Shown here one piece after another: positions 44,009 through 53,445 of a stretch of 64,000 nucleotides of DNA (its first letter is position 1; each line of letters opens with the position of its first letter). Source of the stretch: Arcobacter siniprincipis (GTDB lineage Bacteria > Campylobacterota > Campylobacteria > Campylobacterales > Arcobacteraceae). The position numbers and the translations under genes were made by a program. Under the pieces are notes generated by a model. It worked only from the letters and a program-made list of their open reading frames with translations. It ran no database searches and was not told the DNA's origin. The DNA is taken from assembly GCF_048571125.1 (NCBI RefSeq), contig NZ_CP182343.1, positions 2,790,001 through 2,854,000 of the forward strand, in the 5' to 3' direction.

Positions 44009-44854
44009 ATGAAACAATTTTTTACACATTTTAAATATATTTTAAAAGATAATTTAATTACAGCATTTTCATTTTTCATGTTTTTTGCCTTTGTATTTTT
44101 GGCTATATTTGGTTCGGCTATTGCACCTTATGATCCACTTTTAACAAATGCACATGCAGTTTTATCTCCTCCCTCTTGGGAGCATCTATTTGGAACTGAT
44201 AACTTAGGAAGAGATGTTTTAAGTAGAGTAATAGTTGCTACAAAACTTGATTTATGGATAGCTTTTTCAGCAGTAATTTTATCCTTTATCATTGGTAGTG
44301 CTTTTGGGGCAATTGCTGGTTATTTAGGTGGTTGGGCTGATAAAATAATTGGTCGATTTTCTGATGCAATTATGGCTTTTCCACTTTTTGTTTTAGCAAT
44401 GGGAATTGTGGCAACTTTAGGAAATTCTATTGAAAATATTATTTATGCAACAGCTGTTATTAATATACCTTTTTATGCAAGAGTAACAAGAGCCGAAGTT
44501 CTAATAAGAAGAGATGCAGGATATGTACAAGCTGCAAGACTTAATGGAAATTCAGATTTTAGAATCCTTGCTTTTCACATATTTCCAAACTGTATGCCTC
44601 CTATGATGATACAAATTTCTCTAAATATGGGTTGGGCAATATTAAATGCAGCAGGATTATCATTTATAGGATTAGGTGTTAGACCACCTGATGCAGAGTG
44701 GGGAATTATGGTAGCTCAAGGAGCCACATATATTGTTTCAGGAGAGTGGTGGTTAGCCTTATTTCCAGGACTTGCACTTATGCTTGCAGTATTTTGTTTT
44801 AATCTATTAGGTGATGGATTAAGAGATTTAGTAGACCCTAAAAAAAGAACATAA
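44009..44854 (+). CDS. DppC-type ABC transporter permease
   Basis: The 281-residue protein has the DppC N-terminus with APYDPLLTNAHAVLSPPS and HLFGTDNLGRDVLSRVI, and the coupling loop AARLNGNSDFRILAFHIFPNCMPP. Partner of the DppB-like permease; 8 bases after it. Confidence 0.91.
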   Translation: MKQFFTHFKYILKDNLITAFSFFMFFAFVFLAIFGSAIAPYDPLLTNAHAVLSPPSWEHLFGTDNLGRDVLSRVIVATKLDLWIAFSAVILSFIIGSAFGAIAGYLGGWADKIIGRFSDAIMAFPLFVLAMGIVATLGNSIENIIYATAVINIPFYARVTRAEVLIRRDAGYVQAARLNGNSDFRILAFHIFPNCMPPMMIQISLNMGWAILNAAGLSFIGLGVRPPDAEWGIMVAQGATYIVSGEWWLALFPGLALMLAVFCFNLLGDGLRDLVDPKKRT

Positions 44855-44866
44855 GGAGCTAATATT

Positions 44867-46576
44867 ATGTATTCATTTTTAAAAATAGATGAGTTATCAA
44901 TAGATTTTAAAACACGAAATGGAACAGTTCATGGACTAAAAAAAGCCTCAATGAATATCCAAAAAGGTGAGATTTTAGGAGTAATTGGAGAGAGTGGTTC
45001 TGGTAAATCAATTACAGCTTTTACAGTAATGGGATTATTAGATAGTGCAGGAAGAGTAACAAATGGAAAAATAGAGTTTGAAGGATTTACTTTAACAACT
45101 GCAAAAGAAAAAGATTTTAAAGAAATCAGAGGAAGAGAAATCTCTATGATATTTCAAAATCCAAGAGCTGCTTTAAATCCTATAAGATGTGTGGGTAAAC
45201 AAATAGAAGATGTACTTATTTGTCACCACCAAGCAAGTCCACAAAATGCAAAAGAAAAAGCGATAAAAATACTAGAAAAAGTAAAAATAGTAAACCCACA
45301 AGATAGATATTGGTCTTATCCTTTTGAACTATCAGGGGGAATGTGTCAAAGGGTTATGATAGCAATTGCAATTGCTTGTAATCCAAGACTTTTAATAGCA
45401 GATGAACCAACAACAGGCCTTGATGTTACTACACAAAAAGTGATAATGGATTTAATTAAAGATTTGGCAAAAGAGCATCATATGGCTGTTATGTTAATAA
45501 CCCATGACCTTGGAATGGCAGCAATGTATTGTGATAATATTTGTGTTATGCAAAAGGGTGAGATAGTAGAAAAAAATAGTGTTTATGAACTTTTTACAAA
45601 ACCAAAACACCCATATACAATAAAACTAATAGCAGCATCCCCTGGTCCAAAATCTAAACTTTCAGATTTGACTGCTATTCCAGAAGAGATGGAAGGTGAA
45701 AAGATAGTCTCAAAAAAGCAAATACACAATGAAATAACAAAAAAAGGTGAAGTTATTTTAGAAGTTTTAAACTTAGTTAAAAAGTTTCCTCTAAGGGACA
45801 AAAGTAGCCTCTTTGCAAAGAAAAAAGAAGAGAATACTTTTACAGCGGTAAATGGAATCACCTTCAATCTAAAAAAAGGTGAAAGTTTAGGGTTAGTAGG
45901 AGAATCAGGTTGTGGTAAATCTACAACATCAAATATGATTACAAAACTTTTAGATCCAACTTCTGGTGATATAATTTTAGAAAATGAGAATATCACAGCT
46001 TACACATCTAAACAATTTGCAGCCATGAAACAAAGAAATAAAATACAAATGGTATTTCAAGATCCAACAGATAGTTTAAATCCTAGATTTAATGCTTTTG
46101 ATTGTATTGCAGAGCCCCTTAGACGACTTTTAAAAATGAGAGACAGAAAAAAAATAAAAGAAAAAGTAGAAGAATTATCTTTAATGGTAGGACTTCCTAT
46201 TCATTTACTCTCTAGATTTCCCCACCAACTTTCAGGTGGTCAAAAAGCAAGGGTAGGAATAGCAAGAGCAATATCAGTAAATCCAAAGATATTGATTCTA
46301 GATGAGCCAACTTCTGCCCTTGATGTATCAGTTCAAGCTGTAGTTTTACAATTATTAGATAGATTAAAAAAAGAGTTAGGTATGAGTTATATTTTTGTTT
46401 CACATGATTTAAATGTTGTAAAACTATTATGTGAAAGGGTTATTGTGATGAATAGAGGTGAAATAGTTGAACAAGGAACTGTACATGATATTTTAGAAAA
46501 TCCACAAAAAGATTATACAAAAAAACTCATTGCATCGATTCCTCATTTTGAACCAAATAAACTAAAAATGGCTTAA
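44867..46576 (+). CDS. Fused DppD-DppF ABC ATPase
   Basis: The 569-residue protein contains two nucleotide-binding domains. The first (about 5-255) has GESGSGKS, LSGGMCQRVMIAIAIA and LLIADEPTTGLD; the second (about 295-560) has GESGCGKST, LSGGQKARVGIARAIS and ILILDEPTSALD. Such fusions combine the two ATPases that are separate in E. coli Dpp/Opp systems. It completes the importer. Confidence 0.93.
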   Translation: MYSFLKIDELSIDFKTRNGTVHGLKKASMNIQKGEILGVIGESGSGKSITAFTVMGLLDSAGRVTNGKIEFEGFTLTTAKEKDFKEIRGREISMIFQNPRAALNPIRCVGKQIEDVLICHHQASPQNAKEKAIKILEKVKIVNPQDRYWSYPFELSGGMCQRVMIAIAIACNPRLLIADEPTTGLDVTTQKVIMDLIKDLAKEHHMAVMLITHDLGMAAMYCDNICVMQKGEIVEKNSVYELFTKPKHPYTIKLIAASPGPKSKLSDLTAIPEEMEGEKIVSKKQIHNEITKKGEVILEVLNLVKKFPLRDKSSLFAKKKEENTFTAVNGITFNLKKGESLGLVGESGCGKSTTSNMITKLLDPTSGDIILENENITAYTSKQFAAMKQRNKIQMVFQDPTDSLNPRFNAFDCIAEPLRRLLKMRDRKKIKEKVEELSLMVGLPIHLLSRFPHQLSGGQKARVGIARAISVNPKILILDEPTSALDVSVQAVVLQLLDRLKKELGMSYIFVSHDLNVVKLLCERVIVMNRGEIVEQGTVHDILENPQKDYTKKLIASIPHFEPNKLKMA

Positions 46577-46609
46577 TTTGCAAAGAAGAAGAATAGGATA
46601 TAATTTCAC

Positions 46610-47290
46610 ATGAAAAATATATTAAAGTACCTTACTGTGTTGTATGTTGAAGATGATGATGAAGTAAGAGAAAACATCACGAATACTATTTCAAATATTG
46701 TTAAAAAAGTCTATTCTGCCTCAAATGCAAAAGAGGCTTTAGAGATATATGATGAGATAAAACCTGATATTATCTTCACAGATATTGATATGGAAGGGAT
46801 GAATGGACTTGAACTTATCAAAGAGATAAGAGAAGAAGATAGCCAAACTCCAGTTGTAGTGCTAACAGCTTATAAAACAGAAAGCTTTCTTATGGAAGCT
46901 GTCTCTTTACATCTAGAATCTTATATCATAAAACCTATCTCTTATGCTTCTTTAAAAGAGGCTTTATTTAATTGTTCTCAAAAATTATTAGAAAGAAATA
47001 AATTTGAAATAACATTTCAAAATGGCGCTAAATATAACTTGCACAACCATATATTTACCAATAATAAAAATGAAATAGAAAAACTACAAAATAAAGAGAG
47101 ACTTCTTTTAGAAACGTTAATTGAGTATAAAAATGAACTTGTTTTTTATGATATTTTAGAAGAAAATGTTTGGGAAGGTGACCTTTTAAATAAAGGGACA
47201 CTCAAAGTACTAATTGGAAAACTTCGTCAAAAAATAGGGAAAGAGTGTATTTTAAATGAAAACGAACAGGGTTATAGGCTTTTAATTTGA
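46610..47290 (+). CDS. OmpR-like response regulator
   Basis: The 226-residue protein has a receiver domain with acidic pocket VEDDDE and probable phosphoacceptor Asp58 (IIFTDIDMEGMNG), and a winged-helix output domain (about 155-226, ENVWEGDLLNKGTLKVLIGKL and NEQGYRLL). Its stop overlaps the kinase start. The pair follows the importer operon by 33 bases and probably regulates it. Confidence 0.86.
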   Translation: MKNILKYLTVLYVEDDDEVRENITNTISNIVKKVYSASNAKEALEIYDEIKPDIIFTDIDMEGMNGLELIKEIREEDSQTPVVVLTAYKTESFLMEAVSLHLESYIIKPISYASLKEALFNCSQKLLERNKFEITFQNGAKYNLHNHIFTNNKNEIEKLQNKERLLLETLIEYKNELVFYDILEENVWEGDLLNKGTLKVLIGKLRQKIGKECILNENEQGYRLLI

Positions 47291-48990
47291 TAGGAAATAA
47301 ATATAAACTACATGTATCTTCCATAATAATTATTGGATTATTTTTATCTATATCTGTTAGTTATATTATTAATAATATTGAAGAAAAAAATATACAAGGT
47401 AGATTTCAAAATATAGTCGATAATAAAACAAAATCTTTTTATAGAGAAATTTTATTAAATCTCGAAACTCTTTACAGCTTATCAATTCTTTACAATAATG
47501 GTCAAACTCCTACAAAAGACCAGTTTTCAAAAGAAGCAAAAAAAATAATACAAAGACATGATGCTATTCATGCTTTAGAATGGATTCCAATAGTTCCAAA
47601 TGAAAAAAGAAAACTTTTTGAAAAGGATTTTTTCTTTACAAAAGAATCAAAAAATAATAATATGAAAAAAGTAGAATCAAAAGATAGGTATTTTCCAGTA
47701 TATTATGTTGAACCCTTTTTAAATAATGAAAAGGCCTTAGGCTTTGATTTGTCAAGCGATAAAAATAGATTTGAAACTATAAAGAAAGCTTTAAAAACAA
47801 AAAGCCCACAAGTTACTCAAGCAATAGAGTTGGTACAAAAAAAGAACAAAAAAGGGTTTTTAGCTTTTTTGCCTATCTTTGATGAAAATGAAGATATCAA
47901 AAGTTTTGTTCTTGGTGTTTTTGTTATAGAAGATATATTTAAAAAATCAATTTTAGAAGAAGATGAAACTTCAAACGAGATAAATTTCAAAATATTTGAT
48001 ACTACAAACAATATAAATGAAGAGATTTATTCTCACAACTCTTTAAATAAAATATATAAACACCTAAAATATAAAAAAAACTTACCAGTTATTTGGTCTA
48101 GACAATGGACTTTTCAAGCAATACCTAGTTTGAAATATATAAATGAAAGAAGAAGTTTTGTTACAGAACTAAGCTTATTTATTGGAATCCTTTTGACAAT
48201 CATAGTTTCTTATAGAATCAATAAATTTTATAACTTGAAATATGAATCAATACAAGAGCTTAAAAATAAAGATGAGATTTTGTATATCCAATCTCGTTAT
48301 GCCACAATTGGTGAAACTCTATCAAATATCGAGCATCAATGGAGAAGTCCCTTATCAAAAGTATCTTCAAATATCATCTCCTTACAAAGTGAGATAGAGT
48401 TTAAGGGTATGCCATCCCAAGAAAAACTCCAAAATTCACTTAATAATATGCAAAATACTTTAGTGTATATGAGTAATCTTGTAGATGAATTTAAAAATTT
48501 CCATATTCAAGATAAAATCAAAACTAACTTCTTATTTGATGATACGTTAGATATCGCCCTAAAACTTTTAGAACACGATTTTACAAAATTAGAATTAAGA
48601 GTTAAAAGGGATAATAAAAAGAATCAAGTAAGAATATATGGCTATCAAAATGAATTTTCACAAGTACTTATTAATATCTTATCTAATTGTAGGGATGCCT
48701 TTATAGAAAGAAGAGTAAATAAGCCTTTAGTGGAAATATTTACCTATGAAACAGATAATAAAAAGTTTATAACCATAAGAGACAATGCAGGTGGAATAGA
48801 TGAAAAACATATAGAAAATATATTTGAACAATTTTTTAGTACAAAACAAAGTTCAGGTATAGGATTGCACTTATGTAAAATGATTATAACTGAACATATG
48901 AATGGAAAAATAAACGTAAAAAATGGCACCTTTTATATAAACAAAGAGAAATGTACTGGTGCCACATTTACAATAGAATTTCCTATTTAA
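47287..48990 (+). CDS. Membrane sensor histidine kinase with CHASE domain
   Basis: The TTG start overlaps the regulator stop. The 567-residue protein has TM helices at about 13-30 and 294-310. Between them is an extracytoplasmic CHASE domain (HALEWIPIVPNEKR and YFPVYYVEPFLNNEKALGFDLS are characteristic). The phospho-acceptor His350 lies in IEHQWRSPLS; ATPase motifs include FSQVLINILSNCRDA, DNAGGI and GIGLHLCK. CHASE domains sense small periplasmic ligands; context suggests the ligand of the adjacent importer. Confidence 0.88.
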   Translation: MIGNKYKLHVSSIIIIGLFLSISVSYIINNIEEKNIQGRFQNIVDNKTKSFYREILLNLETLYSLSILYNNGQTPTKDQFSKEAKKIIQRHDAIHALEWIPIVPNEKRKLFEKDFFFTKESKNNNMKKVESKDRYFPVYYVEPFLNNEKALGFDLSSDKNRFETIKKALKTKSPQVTQAIELVQKKNKKGFLAFLPIFDENEDIKSFVLGVFVIEDIFKKSILEEDETSNEINFKIFDTTNNINEEIYSHNSLNKIYKHLKYKKNLPVIWSRQWTFQAIPSLKYINERRSFVTELSLFIGILLTIIVSYRINKFYNLKYESIQELKNKDEILYIQSRYATIGETLSNIEHQWRSPLSKVSSNIISLQSEIEFKGMPSQEKLQNSLNNMQNTLVYMSNLVDEFKNFHIQDKIKTNFLFDDTLDIALKLLEHDFTKLELRVKRDNKKNQVRIYGYQNEFSQVLINILSNCRDAFIERRVNKPLVEIFTYETDNKKFITIRDNAGGIDEKHIENIFEQFFSTKQSSGIGLHLCKMIITEHMNGKINVKNGTFYINKEKCTGATFTIEFPI

Positions 48991-48995
48991 AAAAT

Positions 48996-51101
48996 TTATA
49001 TTTCTTTAGATAAATACTCATACAAGTATAACTGTTTTCGCAACTCTTTTATTGAATCCAAATTTAAACCCTCTTCTATCCAAGATTTTATATTTTGAGG
49101 GATTTGGAGTGGTTTTAAAAGCTCTTCTTTTTTCTCTTTTGATATTTTTTCATGCTCACTTAAAACTGAAACATGTGATAAAATAGAAGTCAAACCCAAA
49201 TCTCTTATTTGTGCTATCTCTTCTACTGTTTTCCCATCTTGAATTAACTCAAAAGTCTCTAAATATGTTTTCGTAAGTTTTTTCAAAGAAACTTTATTTT
49301 CTAGTTTTTCACTAAACTCCTCTTTTATACTTTTACATAAAGATAAAAAACTCTCACCATATTTTTCATATTTTACAAGACCTACTCCATTGATATCTAG
49401 CATCTCTTCTTTTGTAAGGGGAAGTTTTGAAGCTAGCTCTTTTAGAGTTTTATCCCCAAATATTACATATGCTGGTACTTCACTCTCTTGGGCTATCTCT
49501 CTTCTTAAGGTTCTAAATTTCTCATATAACTCTTCATCAAAACTCAGTTCCGTAACTTCTTCTTCAATCTTTTGAGCAATACCAAGTTTATCACTATCTA
49601 TTAGAACTTTTTCATTTCCTTTTAGTATCTCCATACCAAGATTACTGATTTTTAATGCTCTAAATTCACCTAAATTTAAAGCTTGTATATCTATAAGTTT
49701 ATCAGCAATAGCCACCCACTCATTTTTACTTTTATCTGCTCCCAAACCATAAACACTAAGTTTATCATGTGCAAACTCTAAAAGCTTTTGATTTTTTGAA
49801 CCCCTTAAAATATCTATAATATGATTTGCTCCAAATCTTTGACCACTTCTATAAACAGCACTTAAAAACTTTTGTACATCTATACTCACGTCAACTTGTT
49901 CAATATCACCTTTTGTACAATTATCACACAAGGTTTTACAATCTTCACACTCATCTTCAAAATAGTTTGCGATAATTTTATGACGACAATTATTCGATAC
50001 ACAATACCGATACATGGCTTCTAGTTTATCAAGTCCTGTTTGCTTATATCCTGTATCTATGGCATCTTCTATTTGTATTTTTCTTTTTACCTCATCGGAT
50101 TTTGAGTAAAGTAAATATACATAAGACATATCCCCATCTCGCCCTGCTCTACCTATCTCTTGGTAGTAGTTTTCAAGTGTTTTTGGTAAGCTTGTATGAA
50201 TAACAAAGCGGATATTTGATTTATCAATTCCCATACCAAAAGCAATAGTTGCCACAACGATATCAATCTTCTCATAAACAAAATCATCATAAACTTCATC
50301 TTTAACAGCTGGTGATAATCCAGCATGATAAGCCTTAGCTGTATATCCACTTTCACATAAAAATTGTGCCGTACTTTCTGCTTCTTTTCGAGTAAAAGTA
50401 TAGATAATCCCACACAAGCCTTTATGTACTTTTAAAAAACTTAGTATCTGTTTTTTACCATTTGAAATTCGAGGTTCAACTTTTATATCAAGGTTATTCC
50501 TAACTGTTTTTGCCCTAAAGTGTTTTGCCCCTTGTAAGTTTAAATTAGAAGCAATATCAGCTTCCACCTTTTTTGTAGCAGTTGCAGTAAATGCAGCTAT
50601 TGGAGTATGAGGAAACAATCTTTTTAATTTATCAAGGTTTCTATACTCAGCTCTAAATTCATGTCCCCAAGCAGATACACAATGGGCTTCATCTATTACA
50701 AAATAGTTGATATTGATTCGTTGTAACACTCCTACAAAATCATTTGAAGTAAATCGCTCAGGTGCCACATAGATAAACTTCAACTCCCCTCGTAAAAGCT
50801 TCTGCATAGTAAAGCCATTTTCTTCACCACTTTGTGATGAACTTATCATGTCAGCTTTTATATCCAAGTCATTGAGTGCTTTTATCTGGTCTTGCATAAG
50901 GGCAATAAGTGGAGAGATTACAACTGTCGTTCCCTCCATAAGAAGTGCTGGAAGTTGATAACAAAGTGATTTACCACCACCAGTTGGTAAGATGGTCAAT
51001 ACATCTTGTTTATTGATAATACTATCTACAACTTCCTCTTGAAAGCTTCGAAAGTGTTCATGTCCGAAAATATCTTTTAGTATTTTGTGTTTATTATTCA
51101 T
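48996..51101 (-). CDS. recQ: ATP-dependent DNA helicase RecQ
   Basis: The 701-residue protein has helicase motif I LPTGGGKSLCYQLPAL, the DEAH box VIDEAHCVSAWGHEFR, motif VI YYQEIGRAGRDG, a zinc-binding region with C-x-CSNNCRH-like and CEDCKTLCDNC cysteines, an RQC winged helix and an HRDC domain (FRTLRREIAQESEVPAYVIF). It unwinds recombination and replication intermediates. Convergent with the kinase gene. Two fragments resembling its 5' end occur a few kb away (53.4 and 54.2 kb). Confidence 0.95.
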   Translation of the reverse strand: MNNKHKILKDIFGHEHFRSFQEEVVDSIINKQDVLTILPTGGGKSLCYQLPALLMEGTTVVISPLIALMQDQIKALNDLDIKADMISSSQSGEENGFTMQKLLRGELKFIYVAPERFTSNDFVGVLQRININYFVIDEAHCVSAWGHEFRAEYRNLDKLKRLFPHTPIAAFTATATKKVEADIASNLNLQGAKHFRAKTVRNNLDIKVEPRISNGKKQILSFLKVHKGLCGIIYTFTRKEAESTAQFLCESGYTAKAYHAGLSPAVKDEVYDDFVYEKIDIVVATIAFGMGIDKSNIRFVIHTSLPKTLENYYQEIGRAGRDGDMSYVYLLYSKSDEVKRKIQIEDAIDTGYKQTGLDKLEAMYRYCVSNNCRHKIIANYFEDECEDCKTLCDNCTKGDIEQVDVSIDVQKFLSAVYRSGQRFGANHIIDILRGSKNQKLLEFAHDKLSVYGLGADKSKNEWVAIADKLIDIQALNLGEFRALKISNLGMEILKGNEKVLIDSDKLGIAQKIEEEVTELSFDEELYEKFRTLRREIAQESEVPAYVIFGDKTLKELASKLPLTKEEMLDINGVGLVKYEKYGESFLSLCKSIKEEFSEKLENKVSLKKLTKTYLETFELIQDGKTVEEIAQIRDLGLTSILSHVSVLSEHEKISKEKKEELLKPLQIPQNIKSWIEEGLNLDSIKELRKQLYLYEYLSKEI

Positions 51102-51167
51102 TTTGTGATGGTATCATAGTTTGAGTTAGGGGAGTATGAAAAGCTTATTTAATCTATTTAAAAGACC

Positions 51168-51728
51168 TTATAATTGATTTGTCTTATATTCATTGGTTCT
51201 AATTCTTCTTTCAATTTCACGCTCTACTGCACTAACTGCATAATTTTTATTGCCACCTTTTATAGAAGTAATTATCTTATCACAATTTTCACATATAAAT
51301 TCAGTTTTCTTAATAGAACTATATCTATCATAATTCGAACTATCATTATAAACTAATGAAGCATCACAACAAGGACAATAACACCATAAACTTAAAACTT
51401 GTTCCCCTGACCACTTCCATCGCCATTTAGCTTGATAAATTGTGTCTTCTACATATGATTTAAATTCTGGTTCTTTTAGCTTACCTTTAATAGTCTTAAT
51501 AATTGTTATAAGACCAATAAATGCAAAAATAAAAATTAATAGTAAAAACCATCCAGAAAAAGAATAAGACTGAAAGATAGCATTCCAACACAAAGTTATT
51601 CCTGCCCAAATCCAAGTAAAAAAACTAATTACATAATCTCTTAGAACTGGAAAATATAAAAGAATTACTCCTGCAATAACAGAACCAATCACTGTATTTC
51701 TAATCATTATGTAAGAATCTTTATTCAT
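51168..51728 (-). CDS. Membrane protein with cytoplasmic zinc-ribbon-like tail
   Basis: The ATG at 51728 gives 186 residues. Two membrane segments (about 10-45 and 58-78) precede a soluble part with CYCPCC and CENC, likely two zinc-binding cysteine pairs about 35 residues apart, and a Trp-rich KWRWKWSGEQVLSLW. No family recognised. It sits between recQ and the repeat element. Confidence 0.55.
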   Translation of the reverse strand: MNKDSYIMIRNTVIGSVIAGVILLYFPVLRDYVISFFTWIWAGITLCWNAIFQSYSFSGWFLLLIFIFAFIGLITIIKTIKGKLKEPEFKSYVEDTIYQAKWRWKWSGEQVLSLWCYCPCCDASLVYNDSSNYDRYSSIKKTEFICENCDKIITSIKGGNKNYAVSAVEREIERRIRTNEYKTNQL

Positions 51729-51833
51729 TATTTCTCTCAATAGCATTTATTTGTTACTATTACATTTTATATAAAATATCCTTAATTATTTAATTCTAAT
51801 ATTCTCATAAATACCTAAAGGTCTTTACTTTCT

Positions 51834-52343
51834 CTTACTTTGTATGGACAAAGTAAGCAAAACCACCAACGGCTTCAAAGCCCTTTGGGTTCCCTCTCTT
51901 ATTATTTTTATCTTCTCTACTTGGCAAAACTCGTTTATTAAAACAGTTGCCAATCTTGTTTAGAAAAGAGAAAAATAAACGCTCGGCTTTTGCAAATGTT
52001 GGAATAAAAGGTGGGATAAGGACATTTACATTTTTGATTTGTTTAGTCTTTTATCTTTTTCTTGTGTTTCTTAATTTATTGATAGGTTGAACTTCTAAGA
52101 GAAAGTAACAACCAAAGAGATTTCTTTCTACATCTGCAGGAGCCGAATATTTATTTTTCATTTTGGAGAAAGCTGAGGACTTATTTGAGTAAAAAAGAGT
52201 GATAAACTCACTCTTTTTTAGGAGTTCCGCAAGCTAGAAATTAAAAATAATAAATGAGGGAACCTTTGACTCCGAAGCCGTAGTTGCTTTTGCTTACTTT
52301 TCGTCAACACAAAAGTAAGAAGAGCGAAGAGGTTTACCTCTTC
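51834..52343. repeat. Inverted-repeat element A, about 0.5 kb, non-coding
   Basis: The outer arms 51834-51896 and 52256-52319 are imperfect inverted copies (shared CTTACTTT, AAAGTAAGCAAAA, ACGGCTTC and GGTTCCCTC in order). Each arm itself folds, CTTACTTT pairing with AAAGTAAG. Inside is a strong terminator hairpin (52191-52219), and after the right arm a GAAGAGG-TTTA-CCTCTTC hairpin (52326-52343). No ORF of note. The layout resembles MITE or BIME-type elements. It fills the gene-free 51.7-52.5 kb stretch. A diverged partial copy is at 58459-58747. Confidence 0.65.
52191..52219. terminator. 12-bp terminator hairpin inside element A
   Basis: AAAAAAGAGTGA and TCACTCTTTTTT are perfect complements around TAAAC, with A and T runs on opposite sides, so it can terminate in both directions. 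Confidence 0.75.
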
Positions 52344-52479
52344 AAGAAAAATCTTTATAATAAAATTCAATTTATCTTCATAGAATTGTGCAGTAATTCA
52401 ATAGAAATAAGTATTTACATATATTCATAGATTAAATATACTCATTTCAATATTTAAAATACATATTAAGGAAAAAACA

Positions 52480-53313
52480 ATGGATAAAAAAGTTTATTTT
52501 ATAACAGGAGTTTCTCAAGGTTTAGGCTATGAGATGACAAAACATTTTTTAAAGGAAGGTCATATAGTTGCAGGAACAACAAGAGATATTAGTAAAATAG
52601 ATACTACATTAAGTACAAATACCAATTTTTTAGCTTTAGAAATTGATTTATCAAATAGAAAAGATATTGAGACTTCAGTTAATCAAGTGATTAGGAAATT
52701 TTCTAGGATTGATGTTCTTATAAACAATGCAGGATATGGATTATTTGGTGCTATAGAAGAGCTTAGCCAAAAAGAGATAGAAAACAATTATAATATCAAT
52801 GTTTTTGGACTAATCAATGTATTAAGTGCAGTTTTACCAATAATGAGAAAACAAAGAAATGGACATATTTTCAATATCTCAAGTATTGGTGGATTTATTG
52901 GTACTTTTCCTGGTTCTGGTATTTATTGTTCTACTAAATTTGCCGTTGCTGGACTAACAGAAGGTTTAAAAGCTGATGTAGAAGAGTTTGGTATAAAGGT
53001 GATACTTGTTTATCCTGGATATTTTAGAACCAATTTTTTAGAATCTACATCAATGAAAGCACCAAGTAACGAAATTTCAGATTACAAAGAAGCTAAAAAG
53101 ATGGTATCAACGCATCAAAATGATATCAATCAAAATCAACCAGGTGATCCTAAAAAACTCGCAAAAATGATTTATGAAGTTTCACTATTAGATGAAGTTC
53201 CTTTTCATTTATTTTTAGGCTCAGATTCGTACTCTTATGCAAAAAATAAAATAGATACTCTGGAAATAGAGTTGGAAAAAAATAAAGAGTTAAGTTTTAG
53301 TACTGACTTTTAA
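52480..53313 (+). CDS. Short-chain dehydrogenase/reductase
   Basis: The 277-residue SDR has TGVSQGLGYEM as cofactor loop (residues 8-18), NNAGYGLFG, and the catalytic Ser-Tyr-Lys over NISSIGGFIG and YCSTKFAVAGL. The C-terminal extension resembles SDRs annotated as oxidoreductases of the DltE/YvaG kind; the substrate is unknown. AAGGA precedes the ATG. It is intact although flanked by pseudogenes. Confidence 0.86.
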   Translation: MDKKVYFITGVSQGLGYEMTKHFLKEGHIVAGTTRDISKIDTTLSTNTNFLALEIDLSNRKDIETSVNQVIRKFSRIDVLINNAGYGLFGAIEELSQKEIENNYNINVFGLINVLSAVLPIMRKQRNGHIFNISSIGGFIGTFPGSGIYCSTKFAVAGLTEGLKADVEEFGIKVILVYPGYFRTNFLESTSMKAPSNEISDYKEAKKMVSTHQNDINQNQPGDPKKLAKMIYEVSLLDEVPFHLFLGSDSYSYAKNKIDTLEIELEKNKELSFSTDF

Positions 53314-53354
53314 ATTAAACAAGAGCTTATCCCAAGAGGCTACACCCTCGTAGT

Positions 53355-53445
53355 CATCAAAAGAACGAAAAGCATTATACCCAAAAGTATTTTTTAGTAT
53401 CTCATATTTATTATTCATTATGAGATACTATCATACTTTGAGTTA
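53355..53445 (-). pseudogene. Fragment of a recQ 5' end, including leader
   Basis: On the minus strand, the ATG at 53418 begins MNNKYEILKNTFGYNAFRSF, closely matching the RecQ start MNNKHKILKDIFGHEHFRSF. The bases before the ATG (AACTCAAAGTATGATAGTATC) also match the recQ leader. Similarity stops after FRSF. This is a duplicated and truncated recQ start, or a remnant of a lost recQ paralog. Confidence 0.65.

Noticed and set aside
51136..51177. 13-codon frame behind AGGGGAGT between recQ and the zinc-ribbon membrane gene
   Set aside because: Too short to support as a gene, and it runs into the convergent gene; the ribosome-site match is too close to the ATG.
51834..52343. CRISPR array
   Set aside because: The repeats here are inverted, few and irregularly spaced; there are no regularly spaced direct repeats with unique spacers anywhere in the window and no cas genes.
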